Positions 17,465 through 25,261 of a stretch of 64,000 bases of DNA are shown piece by piece (within the stretch, counting starts at the first letter, position 1; each line of letters opens with the position of its first letter). The stretch comes from Lonepinella sp042485795. Lineage in GTDB: Bacteria; Pseudomonadota; Gammaproteobacteria; Enterobacterales; Pasteurellaceae. The notes under the pieces were generated by a model. The model had not been told where the DNA came from, made no database searches, and saw only the letters and a program-made list of their open reading frames with translations. The position numbers and the translations under genes are program-made. Where the stretch lies: NCBI RefSeq assembly GCF_042485795.1, contig NZ_CP169368.1, positions 868,001 to 932,000 on the forward strand, in the 5' to 3' direction.

Positions 17465-17720
17465 TAATGAATTAAAAAGGGAAATTTTAAGCACGCTTAA
17501 AAAAGTAGAGCAAACCCAGTTAAATTTAAATATTATCCCGTTAATCATGAATGAGCTTGTATTAGTCGCCGATAATGATAAAAGCAGATATGCTGATTGC
17601 TTAAGTTATATTAATTGCCTTGCAAGTTTAACCGACCCGATAGGGGCAGAGTTAAGCGATAATATTTGCTGGTTAAATGAAAAAATAACAGTATTATTGA
17701 AAGGGGGTGAAAATGATTGA
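17451..17720 (+). CDS. Small satellite protein of unknown function
   Basis: An 89-residue helical protein with no recognised domain. It overlaps both neighbours. A GGGGG-rich ribosome site precedes its start and another lies inside its end to serve the helicase gene. Similar small genes often lie between ash and the alpha gene in Pasteurellaceae P4-like elements. A role in replication or its control is possible but not shown. Confidence 0.6.
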   Translation: MMKIDNELKREILSTLKKVEQTQLNLNIIPLIMNELVLVADNDKSRYADCLSYINCLASLTDPIGAELSDNICWLNEKITVLLKGGEND

Positions 17721-19518
17721 TTTAAAAAGTGCACCGAATTTTAAAGAACAATATAAAATTCACCCTTATGATGAAGTAATTATTCTAGCAGGGGCTAAAG
17801 CGTGGCAAGCATGGAACAAAGGAAAGGGGGCAGAATGGAAATTTTTTTGTCAATGTTTTAAACATAACGAAGAAATCCCCCCTATTATTTTAGACGAAAA
17901 ACAATTAAAGGAAGTGCAATTTCTAAAACTTGCCGAACCAGAGCATAAATATATTAGCGTTGTTCTTTTTGGTAAAATTACCGAAGAACAAAAAACCGCT
18001 ATTTGTTTAGCCGTGGCGAAAAACACACAAGCTACGAGTTTACAATTTTTAGACAATATCGGTCAGAAATTAGCATCTTATAATAAATACATTGAACGCC
18101 TAAGACAGGACGAAGCAGCACGCCAAACCGCCGAAATGATAGCACCTGCCAAAAAAGAGGTAATGATTGATTTTTCTAGTGAAAAGCCGTCACAAAAACA
18201 GATTGCTAAATCATTTTTAGACTGGATAGATAAACCTCTTCGCCGTGATTGTGATTTAGGAAAACCGCTAGAATATAACGGGCTTTTCTGGGAATTAATA
18301 CCCGAACATCATTTACAGCGTAAAGTGTTAGATTTTTATGATGAATTTAACGGAGATTACACCGCACGACATTTAAAATCTATTGCGGATTTAGTTGTAT
18401 TAAAATGCGAAGAAATTCCACAGCAAAACCCCGATTTAATAGGCTTTCAAAATGGCGTATTAAATAAAAAAACAGGTGAATTTTTATTACATAACATCAA
18501 TCATTATTTGCGAGCGGTTGAAAAATTTGATTGTTGTACCAAAAGCAAAGAAACACCACATTTTAATGACTGGTTGGAATTTGTTACCAATGGCAATAAA
18601 GACCGTAAAAAGGCTATTTTAGCAGGGCTTTATATGGTGCTAACTAATCGCCATGAATGGGGGCTATTTTTAGAAGCTACGGGCGTGGCTGGTGCTGGTA
18701 AATCTGTATTTAGTCAAATAGCGTCAATTATTAATGGCATAAGCAATACCGCTTACATCAGCTTGCAAGAGCTGGAGATTGACAAAAAACGAGCTATGCT
18801 AATAGGTAAAAGCCTTGCTATTTCCCCCGACCAAAAGCCCTATAAAGGCAGTGCGGACGAATTAAAGGCAATTACAGGCGGAGATAATATTACCGTTAAA
18901 ATGAATTATATTGATGATTTTGCCATAAAATTAAACCCAGTTTTCATGTTGGTGACTAACTACCCCTTACTATTTACCGACCGAAACGGGGGCATTTCAC
19001 GCCGTAGAATAATAATTCCTTTTGATAGACCAATCCCGAAAGAGAAGAAAGACGTTCATTTTATCGAGAAAGTGCAAAATGAAGTTTATGGCATCGTAAA
19101 TTTTTTGCTTGCACATTTTCCCGAACCTGAAGAAGCTAGATTAATTTTAGAGGCTTACAAAGAATTAGATGAGGGAAAACAGATAAAACGAGAAGCTAAC
19201 CATTTAATAGACTTCTTAGGACATTTTGAATTAAAAGAAGAACGTAAGGGGGCTTTACGGCTAGGCAGTGCCAGAAGCGAGGTATTGAATATAAATAACA
19301 TCACAGGAAACGATACGCTATATTCAGCTTATTTGTTTTATTGCCAGTGCCACAACCTTACCCAATTAAATGTTTTGAGTTTTAAAAACGCCCTTTCAGA
19401 CGCATTTAAGGAAACAGGAGAAAAAATCGCTTATAGTGAGAAAATGTATTACGGATATTTAACCACTAACGCCACTTGGAAGAATAGAGATTTATCAATT
19501 CGACAATGGCAAGGCTAA
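17713..19518 (+). CDS. P4-alpha-type SF3 replication helicase
   Basis: A 601-residue protein starting at the ATG five bases after AGGGGG. Its C-terminal half is a superfamily 3 helicase of the P4 alpha/D5 type. Walker A reads GVAGAGKS (about residues 324-331), LIGKSLAISPDQ occupies the Walker B region, and the sensor/arginine-finger segment reads VTNYPLLFTDRN then ISRRRII. The region around FQNGVLNKKTGEF matches the D5_N-type domain before it. P4 alpha (777 residues) also has an N-terminal primase, and I see no primase zinc site here, so priming may come from elsewhere. It would start replication at the nearby TAAGTGAA iterons (inference). Confidence 0.85.
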   Translation: MIDLKSAPNFKEQYKIHPYDEVIILAGAKAWQAWNKGKGAEWKFFCQCFKHNEEIPPIILDEKQLKEVQFLKLAEPEHKYISVVLFGKITEEQKTAICLAVAKNTQATSLQFLDNIGQKLASYNKYIERLRQDEAARQTAEMIAPAKKEVMIDFSSEKPSQKQIAKSFLDWIDKPLRRDCDLGKPLEYNGLFWELIPEHHLQRKVLDFYDEFNGDYTARHLKSIADLVVLKCEEIPQQNPDLIGFQNGVLNKKTGEFLLHNINHYLRAVEKFDCCTKSKETPHFNDWLEFVTNGNKDRKKAILAGLYMVLTNRHEWGLFLEATGVAGAGKSVFSQIASIINGISNTAYISLQELEIDKKRAMLIGKSLAISPDQKPYKGSADELKAITGGDNITVKMNYIDDFAIKLNPVFMLVTNYPLLFTDRNGGISRRRIIIPFDRPIPKEKKDVHFIEKVQNEVYGIVNFLLAHFPEPEEARLILEAYKELDEGKQIKREANHLIDFLGHFELKEERKGALRLGSARSEVLNINNITGNDTLYSAYLFYCQCHNLTQLNVLSFKNALSDAFKETGEKIAYSEKMYYGYLTTNATWKNRDLSIRQWQG

Positions 19519-19532
19519 AAATTAACCAAAAT

Positions 19533-19559
19533 AAAAAGGCGAGAAAATCGCCTTTTTTT
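19533..19559 (+). terminator. Terminator after the satellite helicase gene
   Basis: Stem AAAAAGGCGA/TCGCCTTTTT with a 5-base loop and T run, 15 bases after the stop. It separates the early/replication operon from the capsid operon, which must therefore have its own promoter. Confidence 0.85.
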
Positions 19560-19572
19560 GTGTCAAAAATAA

Positions 19573-19681
19573 ACAAGTGAAATAAAATCCACTTAAAAAA
19601 GTGACTAAAAGTGAACACTTCCACTTGTTTCAAACCCTTATAATACAAGGCTTCCAGCGTTTTAAGTGAATAAGTGAATTA
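19573..19681. repeat. TAAGTGAA iteron cluster B
   Basis: Two perfect TAAGTGAA units lie at 19663-19670 and 19671-19678, preceded by diverged units (CAAGTGAAA, CCACTTAAAAAAGTG, AGTGAACACTT, CCACTTG). The segment TTTTAAGTGAATAAGTGAATTAA differs at one base from the one in cluster A. This second copy stands before the capsid operon. Confidence 0.65.
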
Positions 19682-19814
19682 ATTTTGCAAAACTTTTTTA
19701 TTTTTTCTTTTTATTCTTTTTTTCTCTTTATTGTTTGTGATTTATCAAACACAAAGAACGCTATTTTATTGTGAAATATGCTTATTATTTAACAAATAAA
19801 ACAGGTATAGAAAT

Positions 19815-20453
19815 ATGGGAAAAAGTAACGCAGTTTTTGAAGTTCTTCGAACAGGAAAGCATTACGGGAGTAATGTAACTGTAAAAATCACAGAAGAAGA
19901 TTTAGCTGGCATTGCAAAACTATATTCTACCAAAATTCGTACAGCACCTTTAGTTATAGGACACCCCGAAGATGACAGACCCGAATTAGGACAAGTAAAA
20001 AAACTTTACGCAATAAAAGATAAACTATTTGCAGACGTTGAAATATATTCAGAGTTGATAGAAAAAATCAAACGCGGAGAAATCAGCGGTATTTCTGTAT
20101 CAATATACTTTAGAACCACGGAAGAAAACCCCGTAAGAGGCGTGGGAATGTATTTAAAACACGTTGGATTTTTAGAGCGTGGCAAAGACGAGCCAGCCGT
20201 TAAAGGAATGACAGACCCCATTTTAAGCGTTTTATCTACCACGGAATTAAGCAGTAATGACAAACGGTTTATTATTTTTAGCGAAGACAAACTAATAAAA
20301 TTTTACAATGAACAAAAAACCGCAGAATTTGGCAAGAGAAGCACCTTCACCGAACAAGATAAAAATGCACATTTATTAAATTTAAAAGTGAAATTTTTTG
20401 AAAATATAACAGGGCTTTCATATAGACAAGCGTTTGAAATCATACAGGGGTAA
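19815..20453 (+). CDS. Phage head maturation protease-like protein (Mu I-like)
   Basis: A 212-residue protein resembling phage protease/scaffold proteins of the Mu gpI type. It opens FEVLRTGKHYGSNVTV, has APLVIGHPEDDRPELGQVK (about residues 43-61), KIKRGEISGISVSIYF and a KHVGFLERGKDEPAVKGM segment equivalent to the HVGFLG-PAVKG signature. It should process the scaffold and capsid proteins during head assembly. It is the first gene of the three-gene capsid operon, with 2 bases to the next. The catalytic residues could not be assigned by eye. Confidence 0.7.
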   Translation: MGKSNAVFEVLRTGKHYGSNVTVKITEEDLAGIAKLYSTKIRTAPLVIGHPEDDRPELGQVKKLYAIKDKLFADVEIYSELIEKIKRGEISGISVSIYFRTTEENPVRGVGMYLKHVGFLERGKDEPAVKGMTDPILSVLSTTELSSNDKRFIIFSEDKLIKFYNEQKTAEFGKRSTFTEQDKNAHLLNLKVKFFENITGLSYRQAFEIIQG

Positions 20454-20455
20454 TC

Positions 20456-20950
20456 ATGAACGAAAATGAGAACAAAGAAAACAACAATCAAGTTGTTTGC
20501 TTAAGCCAAGAAAATGAGCGATTAATCGCAGAATTAAGCGAAAGCAAGCGTAAAAATTTAGCATACGATAACGAGCGTTACATTGATAGCTTGCTTAATG
20601 AGGGAAAAATCTTTCCCAGCCAAAAAGATACCGCACTAGAGCTACTAAATTATGCTGGCGGATACGATAACGGGGGGATAGTTAAATTCAGCGAGGGGGA
20701 GAATTTACAGACAAAATTAAAAGATTTTTTTGATAAATTAAATCCGTTGCAATTAACCCAGCAAACGGAACAAATGGCTATTGCAGAACTTTCTTCTGTT
20801 GACTATGAATCATACCGCACTAAAGAGCGGTTAGATATTTATAAAAAAAATCCATTTCAATTAAATAAGGCGATTCAACAACACATGAAGATGTATAACG
20901 TAGATTATAAAACAGCATTTAACTTTATCGTATATGGAGAAAATAAATAA
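20456..20950 (+). CDS. Probable capsid scaffold protein
   Basis: A 164-residue, highly charged, helix-rich protein (SQENERLIAELSESKRKN near residue 20 looks coiled-coil) between the protease-like and capsid genes. Position, size and composition fit a head scaffold, which in Mu-like phages is related to the C-terminal part of the protease gene. No sequence motif confirms it. It ends one base into the capsid start codon (TAATG). Confidence 0.55.
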   Translation: MNENENKENNNQVVCLSQENERLIAELSESKRKNLAYDNERYIDSLLNEGKIFPSQKDTALELLNYAGGYDNGGIVKFSEGENLQTKLKDFFDKLNPLQLTQQTEQMAIAELSSVDYESYRTKERLDIYKKNPFQLNKAIQQHMKMYNVDYKTAFNFIVYGENK

Positions 20951-21879
20951 TGACAACACCAGCAGAACTTAGAATACAAGACCCCGTGCTAACAAACCTA
21001 GCACAAGGCTACTACAATAATGAATTAGTTTGCGAAGCATTAATGCCAGTGGTACAAATTGGCAAAGAGGGGGGCAAAATTCCAAAATTTGGAAGACAGG
21101 CATTCTTTTTACCGTCCACTATTCGAGAATTAAGAGGTAGTTCTAATCGTTTAACCCCTGAGGGCGTAGATGTAATCAGCGTTGAACTTGATGAACACGA
21201 TATTGAATACCCTATTGACTATCGAGAAAACCACGAAGCAAGCTATCCGCTAAAACAATATGCGTTATCTGTAACGCAAGATATTCTAGCATTAGGGCGA
21301 GAAATCAAAGTCGCAGAACTTGCACAAAACCCAGCCAATTACGTACCAGAAAACGTTGTATCTTTGGAGGGGGCGAAAAAATTCAGTAATAAAAAATCTA
21401 ATCCTTTAGAAATTTTTGAAGATGGAATTTATACTATTTCCGCATCTATTGGATTAAAGCCGAATGTTTGCGTTATTTCTTCCGATGTTTGGAAAGTGCT
21501 AAAAGAGAATGAAGTCATTTTAGAGCGGATTAAATACACAAGAACGGGTATTTTGACCCCTGAAATTTTTGCCGAATTAATTGCCGTTGACAAGGTTAAA
21601 ATAGGCGAAGCAGTTAACACCCCTAAAAAAGGCGACCCGAAACTAGAAAAGATATGGCAAAATACAGTAGTTTTAGCCTATGTATCACCAAAAGCAACAA
21701 ATAACAAAGGCAGTATCTTTGACCCGTCATACGGCTACACTGTAAGACGTAATAACGGCTTATTTGTAGACCTTTACATAGAAAACGGGGGGAAGATTGA
21801 AGTTGTTCGTTGTACGGATATTAACCGCCCTTACATATTAGGCAAGTCAGCAGGTTATCTAATTAAAGACTGTTTATAA
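20950..21879 (+). CDS. Phage major capsid protein
   Basis: A 309-residue protein resembling major capsid proteins with the HK97-type fold. It shows the opening DPVLTNLAQGYYNNELVCEALMP-like segment, GGKIPKFGRQAFF, VELDEHDIEYPIDYREN, ISSDVWKVLKEN and the C-terminal DPSYGYTVRR then INRPYILGKSAGYLI. Proteins of this layout are found in Mu-like and related phages with a protease gene just upstream, as here. It is the last gene of the element. A satellite that codes for its shell but no terminase or portal is unusual. Confidence 0.75.
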   Translation: MTTPAELRIQDPVLTNLAQGYYNNELVCEALMPVVQIGKEGGKIPKFGRQAFFLPSTIRELRGSSNRLTPEGVDVISVELDEHDIEYPIDYRENHEASYPLKQYALSVTQDILALGREIKVAELAQNPANYVPENVVSLEGAKKFSNKKSNPLEIFEDGIYTISASIGLKPNVCVISSDVWKVLKENEVILERIKYTRTGILTPEIFAELIAVDKVKIGEAVNTPKKGDPKLEKIWQNTVVLAYVSPKATNNKGSIFDPSYGYTVRRNNGLFVDLYIENGGKIEVVRCTDINRPYILGKSAGYLIKDCL

Positions 21880-21920
21880 TTACAGTATTTTTTAATGTAA
21901 CCGACAGACCCCGATAAATA

Positions 21921-21968
21921 TTTAGCCTTGTTATTTTGGGTAGTAAATCCAAACAATGCAAGGCTAAA
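21921..21968 (+). other. Large perfect-stem hairpin at the capsid-end of the satellite
   Basis: Arms TTTAGCCTTG (21921-21930) and CAAGGCTAAA (21959-21968) are perfectly complementary over 10 bp around a 28-base loop that itself contains TTTGG/CCAAA. There is no clear T tail. It could be a terminator for the capsid operon or part of a packaging site. Confidence 0.5.
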
Positions 21969-22000
21969 AGGATTATTTAATAGAAATCAGGTTGTAATTG

Positions 22001-22012
22001 GCGAAATTTCGC
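22001..22012. other. 12-bp perfect palindrome near the right end
   Basis: GCGAAATTTCGC lies in a non-coding stretch (21880-22058) between the capsid gene and the right end repeat. It is a candidate protein-binding or packaging (cos/pac-like) site; function unknown. Confidence 0.35.
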
Positions 22013-22058
22013 GGACGTGGCAGGCTAAAAATGTTAAATTTTAGGTGCGAAAATGATA

Positions 22059-22126
22059 GAATAACGCATAGTAACGCATGATAATGCAAGGTAACGCATG
22101 ATTTTAGTACCAAAAGAAGTACCAAA
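22059..22126 (+). repeat. Right 68-bp end repeat of the satellite
   Basis: Partner of 14495-14562 with the same length and identical outer 22 and 20 bases. It holds TAACGCAT iterations and two GTACCAAA boxes. About 50 bases beyond it, TTCGAT-N3-GATTATCT (22180-22196) resembles the T-arm/acceptor end of tRNA-Ala (14 of 17 matching) and may be a decayed attR. Confidence 0.65.
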
Positions 22127-22197
22127 AGGAAAAAGAGCTAAACTATATTTTTAATTAAATCAATTAGTTATTCTCTTAATTCGATTGTGATTATCTT

Positions 22198-22230
22198 AAA
22201 ACCCGTATCAATTCCTTGATACGGGTTTTT
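22198..22230. terminator. Bidirectional terminator between satellite and lnt
   Basis: A 14-bp perfect stem, AAAACCCGTATCAA/TTGATACGGGTTTT, with a TTCC loop. It lies 36 bases beyond the lnt stop, so it probably ends the corC-lnt transcript. Confidence 0.85.
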
Positions 22231-22265
22231 ACTTTTACCATAATATAATGGTATGTCATGTAACT

Positions 22266-23801
22266 TCAGCCATGATTTAGTCGTGATGCTATTCTTTTCT
22301 GAATAAAATTACCTATAACTCGCAATAAAACAAATAATACTAACAATGCGTATAAAGGTTTATTGCCAAAAACAGCATAGGGTGTTTTTCCTATTGTTGG
22401 TGCGATTTTTTCAGTCAACGTAGTTTGCACAAACTGTGGTGCTTGGCGAATGACTTTTCCTTGAGCATCAATAAACGCAGTAACCCCCGTATTTGTTGCA
22501 CGAATCACTGGTTTAGCTAATTCTAACGCTCGCATTCTTGCCATTTGAAAGTGTTGCCATGGACCATAACTATCGCCAAACCACGCATCATTAGAAATGG
22601 TTAAAATAAAATCAGTATCATCTTTTAAATTAGCCTGTAATTGGCTACTTTCGATAATTTCGTAGCAAATAGCCCCCATAAAACGGCGTTCCTTGCTGAT
22701 TAAATTAGGTTGAATGTTATCACCACTTTGAAACGCCGACATGGGTAAATTAAATACTGAGCCAAGCGGTCGTAATAGGTTTTCTAAAGGTACATATTCG
22801 CCAAAAGGGACCAGATGATGTTTATTATAACGTTGAGCCGTAGTAGATGAATAATTGCCGTCAACTAATGCGATAGAATTAAATAATTTTCCGCTGGATT
22901 CATCACGGTGAACCGTACCGATCATAATATCTGTTTTTGAGTGTTGACTGGCTTGATTGAGTTCATCAAAAAATGGTTGAATGCTTTCTTCTAAGGCAGG
23001 TAATGCACTTTCTGGCAAGATAATTAAATCAGATTTGGCTAAATTAGGACGAATTAAATTGGCATAAATCTGTAAGGTAGATTGCAGATAATCAGGATCC
23101 CACTTTAAGGATTGTTCAATATTGCCTTGTGCCAGTGTAATCGTAATGGCTTTATTTTCCAGCGATGTGGCATAATTGGTTTTGGCAAAGGAAACTACGC
23201 CAGTAACGCTGATACCCAGTAGAATATTGAATAAAGCAAACTTGATTTTTTGTGGTTGTTGAGTGATAGCAGAAATAGCATTAAAAATAACCGCACTTAG
23301 CCATACTACAAAAAAGGTTAAGCCAGTGACACCAAAAATGGGGGCAATTCCTGCAAAAGGAGTATCAATTTGCGTATAGCCAAACTGTAGCCATGGGAAA
23401 CCTGTAAATAACCAACCTCGTAGAAATTCGCTAAATGTCCAAATTGTGCCAAAAATAACAGGGCTTACGACTTTAAAACGTTGAACTAGATAGGTGAATA
23501 ATAAGGGAAAAAGCGATAAATAACAGGCGAGAACGAAGACTAAAAAATAACTTAACCACAGGGGCGAGCCACCAAATTGATGAATACTGACGTGTAACCA
23601 GCTGGTCGCAATGCTAAAAAAACTCACTCCCCATAAAAAGCTGGCTTGAAGTGCGGTTTTTTTATGGGGATTTTTTGCCACATAGAGTAAACCCAGCATT
23701 GAGATGTAGGCAATTCCCCAGTAATCAAAAGGGGAAAAGGCAAATACACCGATTGAGCCTGTGATGAGGGCTATTAGATAAGGTAAAAATCTGTGTATCA
23801 T
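22266..23801 (-). CDS. lnt: Apolipoprotein N-acyltransferase
   Basis: A 511-residue inner-membrane enzyme that adds the third acyl chain to lipoproteins. About six N-terminal membrane segments are followed by a periplasmic carbon-nitrogen hydrolase domain. The expected triad is visible as E in ILPESALPAL, K in YNKHHLVPFGEY and C in GAICYEI. A last membrane segment lies near the C-terminus. It sits 6 bases after corC, the same pairing as ybeX-lnt in E. coli. Substrates in this window would include the lipoproteins at 31734, 38710 and probably 53983. Confidence 0.96.
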   Translation of the reverse strand: MIHRFLPYLIALITGSIGVFAFSPFDYWGIAYISMLGLLYVAKNPHKKTALQASFLWGVSFFSIATSWLHVSIHQFGGSPLWLSYFLVFVLACYLSLFPLLFTYLVQRFKVVSPVIFGTIWTFSEFLRGWLFTGFPWLQFGYTQIDTPFAGIAPIFGVTGLTFFVVWLSAVIFNAISAITQQPQKIKFALFNILLGISVTGVVSFAKTNYATSLENKAITITLAQGNIEQSLKWDPDYLQSTLQIYANLIRPNLAKSDLIILPESALPALEESIQPFFDELNQASQHSKTDIMIGTVHRDESSGKLFNSIALVDGNYSSTTAQRYNKHHLVPFGEYVPLENLLRPLGSVFNLPMSAFQSGDNIQPNLISKERRFMGAICYEIIESSQLQANLKDDTDFILTISNDAWFGDSYGPWQHFQMARMRALELAKPVIRATNTGVTAFIDAQGKVIRQAPQFVQTTLTEKIAPTIGKTPYAVFGNKPLYALLVLFVLLRVIGNFIQKRIASRLNHG

Positions 23802-23807
23802 AAGGGT

Positions 23808-24710
23808 TTATTCTTCTGTTTCATCTTGGCTAGTGTTGATGCTTTCAAGTTGTTCATCGGTTACGGTAACTCGCAACTGAATAATGCGACGACTATCTGC
23901 TGATGTCACTTTAAAATGAATATTATTCAGCGTAATTTCTTCACCTCGTTTTGGTAAATAACCAAAGGCTTGCATGATCACACCACCGATAGTATCTACT
24001 TCTTCATCGGCAAAATTGGTGCCAAATTTTTGATTAAAATCATCAACATCAGTTAAAGCCAGCACTGCATAAGTATGGCGAGAAAGTTGGCGGATATTGG
24101 CAATCACTTCTTCTTCATCAAATTCATCTTCAATATCACCGACAATTTGCTCTAAAATATCTTCAATCGTCACTAAACCTGAAATGGCACCAAATTCGTC
24201 CACCACGATTGCCATGTGAAAACGTTCAGTACGAAAATCTTTCAGCATTCGATCAACACGTTTACTTTCTGGCACAATCACAGCAGGGCGTAAAATCGCT
24301 TGCATATTGAATTCATCTGGCTGTTCTCGCAGAAATTGCAACAGATCTTTAGCGTGCAAAATCCCAAGGACATTATCTCGTTCGTTAGTGATGACGGGAA
24401 AGCGAGAGTGAGCCGTGTCAATAATGGTGTCAAGGCAACTTTCGAGATCTTGATCGTTTTCAATAAACACGATTTGAGCTCGAGGGATCATAATATCTCG
24501 CACCCGAAGTTCGGCGATTTCCATCACCCCTTCGATCATTTCACGAGTATCTTGGTCGATGAGATCATTTTGTTCAGAATCGCGAATGACTTCGACTAAT
24601 TCTTCACGGTTTTTCAGTTCGCCTTGAAAAAAGCGACCAAATAAGGATTGAAAGAAAGATTTTTTTTGAAAACTATCTGTTTGTGTTGCGTTATTCGAGT
24701 GTTCGTCCAT
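23808..24710 (-). CDS. corC: CorC/YbeX CBS-domain protein
   Basis: A 300-residue cytosolic protein with two CBS domains (about 70-190, including RDIMIPRAQIVFIE and HMAIVVDEFGAISGLVTIED) and a C-terminal CorC_HlyC transporter-associated domain. YbeX/CorC has been linked to magnesium/cobalt efflux and, in recent work, ribosome metabolism. It has no transmembrane domain, unlike its paralogue at 41743. It starts the corC-lnt operon. Confidence 0.92.
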   Translation of the reverse strand: MDEHSNNATQTDSFQKKSFFQSLFGRFFQGELKNREELVEVIRDSEQNDLIDQDTREMIEGVMEIAELRVRDIMIPRAQIVFIENDQDLESCLDTIIDTAHSRFPVITNERDNVLGILHAKDLLQFLREQPDEFNMQAILRPAVIVPESKRVDRMLKDFRTERFHMAIVVDEFGAISGLVTIEDILEQIVGDIEDEFDEEEVIANIRQLSRHTYAVLALTDVDDFNQKFGTNFADEEVDTIGGVIMQAFGYLPKRGEEITLNNIHFKVTSADSRRIIQLRVTVTDEQLESINTSQDETEE

Positions 24711-24826
24711 AGTATTTTTATTGGTTTGATATTTGTACTGTTGAAATTAGCATATTTTGCATACAAAGAAAAGGTTAGCAGAACGAAAAGTGCGGTAGAT
24801 TTTTAATGCGTTTTTGGCAAAAAACA

Positions 24827-24849
24827 AAAGCTCGAAATTTTCGAGCTTT
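24827..24849 (-). terminator. Terminator of infA
   Basis: The near-perfect palindrome AAAGCTCGAAA-T-TTTCGAGCTTT lies 17 bases after the infA stop, with a T-rich run on the minus strand beyond it. Confidence 0.75.
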
Positions 24850-24865
24850 GTTGGCTTGCGTGATA

Positions 24866-25084
24866 TTATCTAGCACGGAAAATAATACGCCCTTTGCTTA
24901 AATCATAAGGGGTCATTTCCACAGTAACTTTATCGCCAGTTAAAATGCGAATGTAGTTTTTACGCATTTTACCTGAAATGTGAGCGGTAACCACGTGACC
25001 ATTTTCAAGTTCTACACGAAACATCGTGTTCGGCAAGGTTTCCAAAATGGTACCTTGCATCTCAATGCAATCTTCTTTAGACAT
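24866..25084 (-). CDS. infA: Translation initiation factor IF-1
   Basis: A 72-residue S1-like OB-fold protein with the conserved IEMQGTILETLPNTMFRVEL and SGKMRKNYIRILTGDKV segments, the usual length for IF-1. It binds the ribosomal A site with IF-2 and IF-3. Its promoter shares the 177-base gap with the divergent miaB. Confidence 0.98.
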   Translation of the reverse strand: MSKEDCIEMQGTILETLPNTMFRVELENGHVVTAHISGKMRKNYIRILTGDKVTVEMTPYDLSKGRIIFRAR

Positions 25085-25261
25085 TAATTGATTAATCCTT
25101 TTTTCTAAAATAAATACAAAAAACGTGCGGATTATACTATTTTGTTGCTTATTCTGAAAGCATTAATTTGATAAAATACGATTAAAACAGTACAATAGCC
25201 AGTTAATTGCCAATCAATTTTATGGCTTTATTAACGAATTTAATTTATACAGATTATAAAG

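Larger units (their letters stand above)
14418..22126 (+). mobile_element. P4/PICI-like satellite element carrying its own capsid genes
   Basis: The block runs from the tRNA-Ala 3' end to a 68-bp imperfect direct repeat at 22059-22126 that matches 14495-14562. In order it encodes a tyrosine integrase, a Mor-like activator, an AlpA-like HTH protein, an Ash/Icd-like protein, two small unknowns, a P4-alpha-type helicase, then a protease-like protein, a scaffold-like protein and a major-capsid-like protein. No terminase, portal, head-tail connector, tail or lysis gene is present. The order (int, regulators, replication, packaging-related genes) is that of P4 and phage-inducible chromosomal islands, so dependence on a helper phage is likely. 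Exact att core sites are uncertain. Confidence 0.8.
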
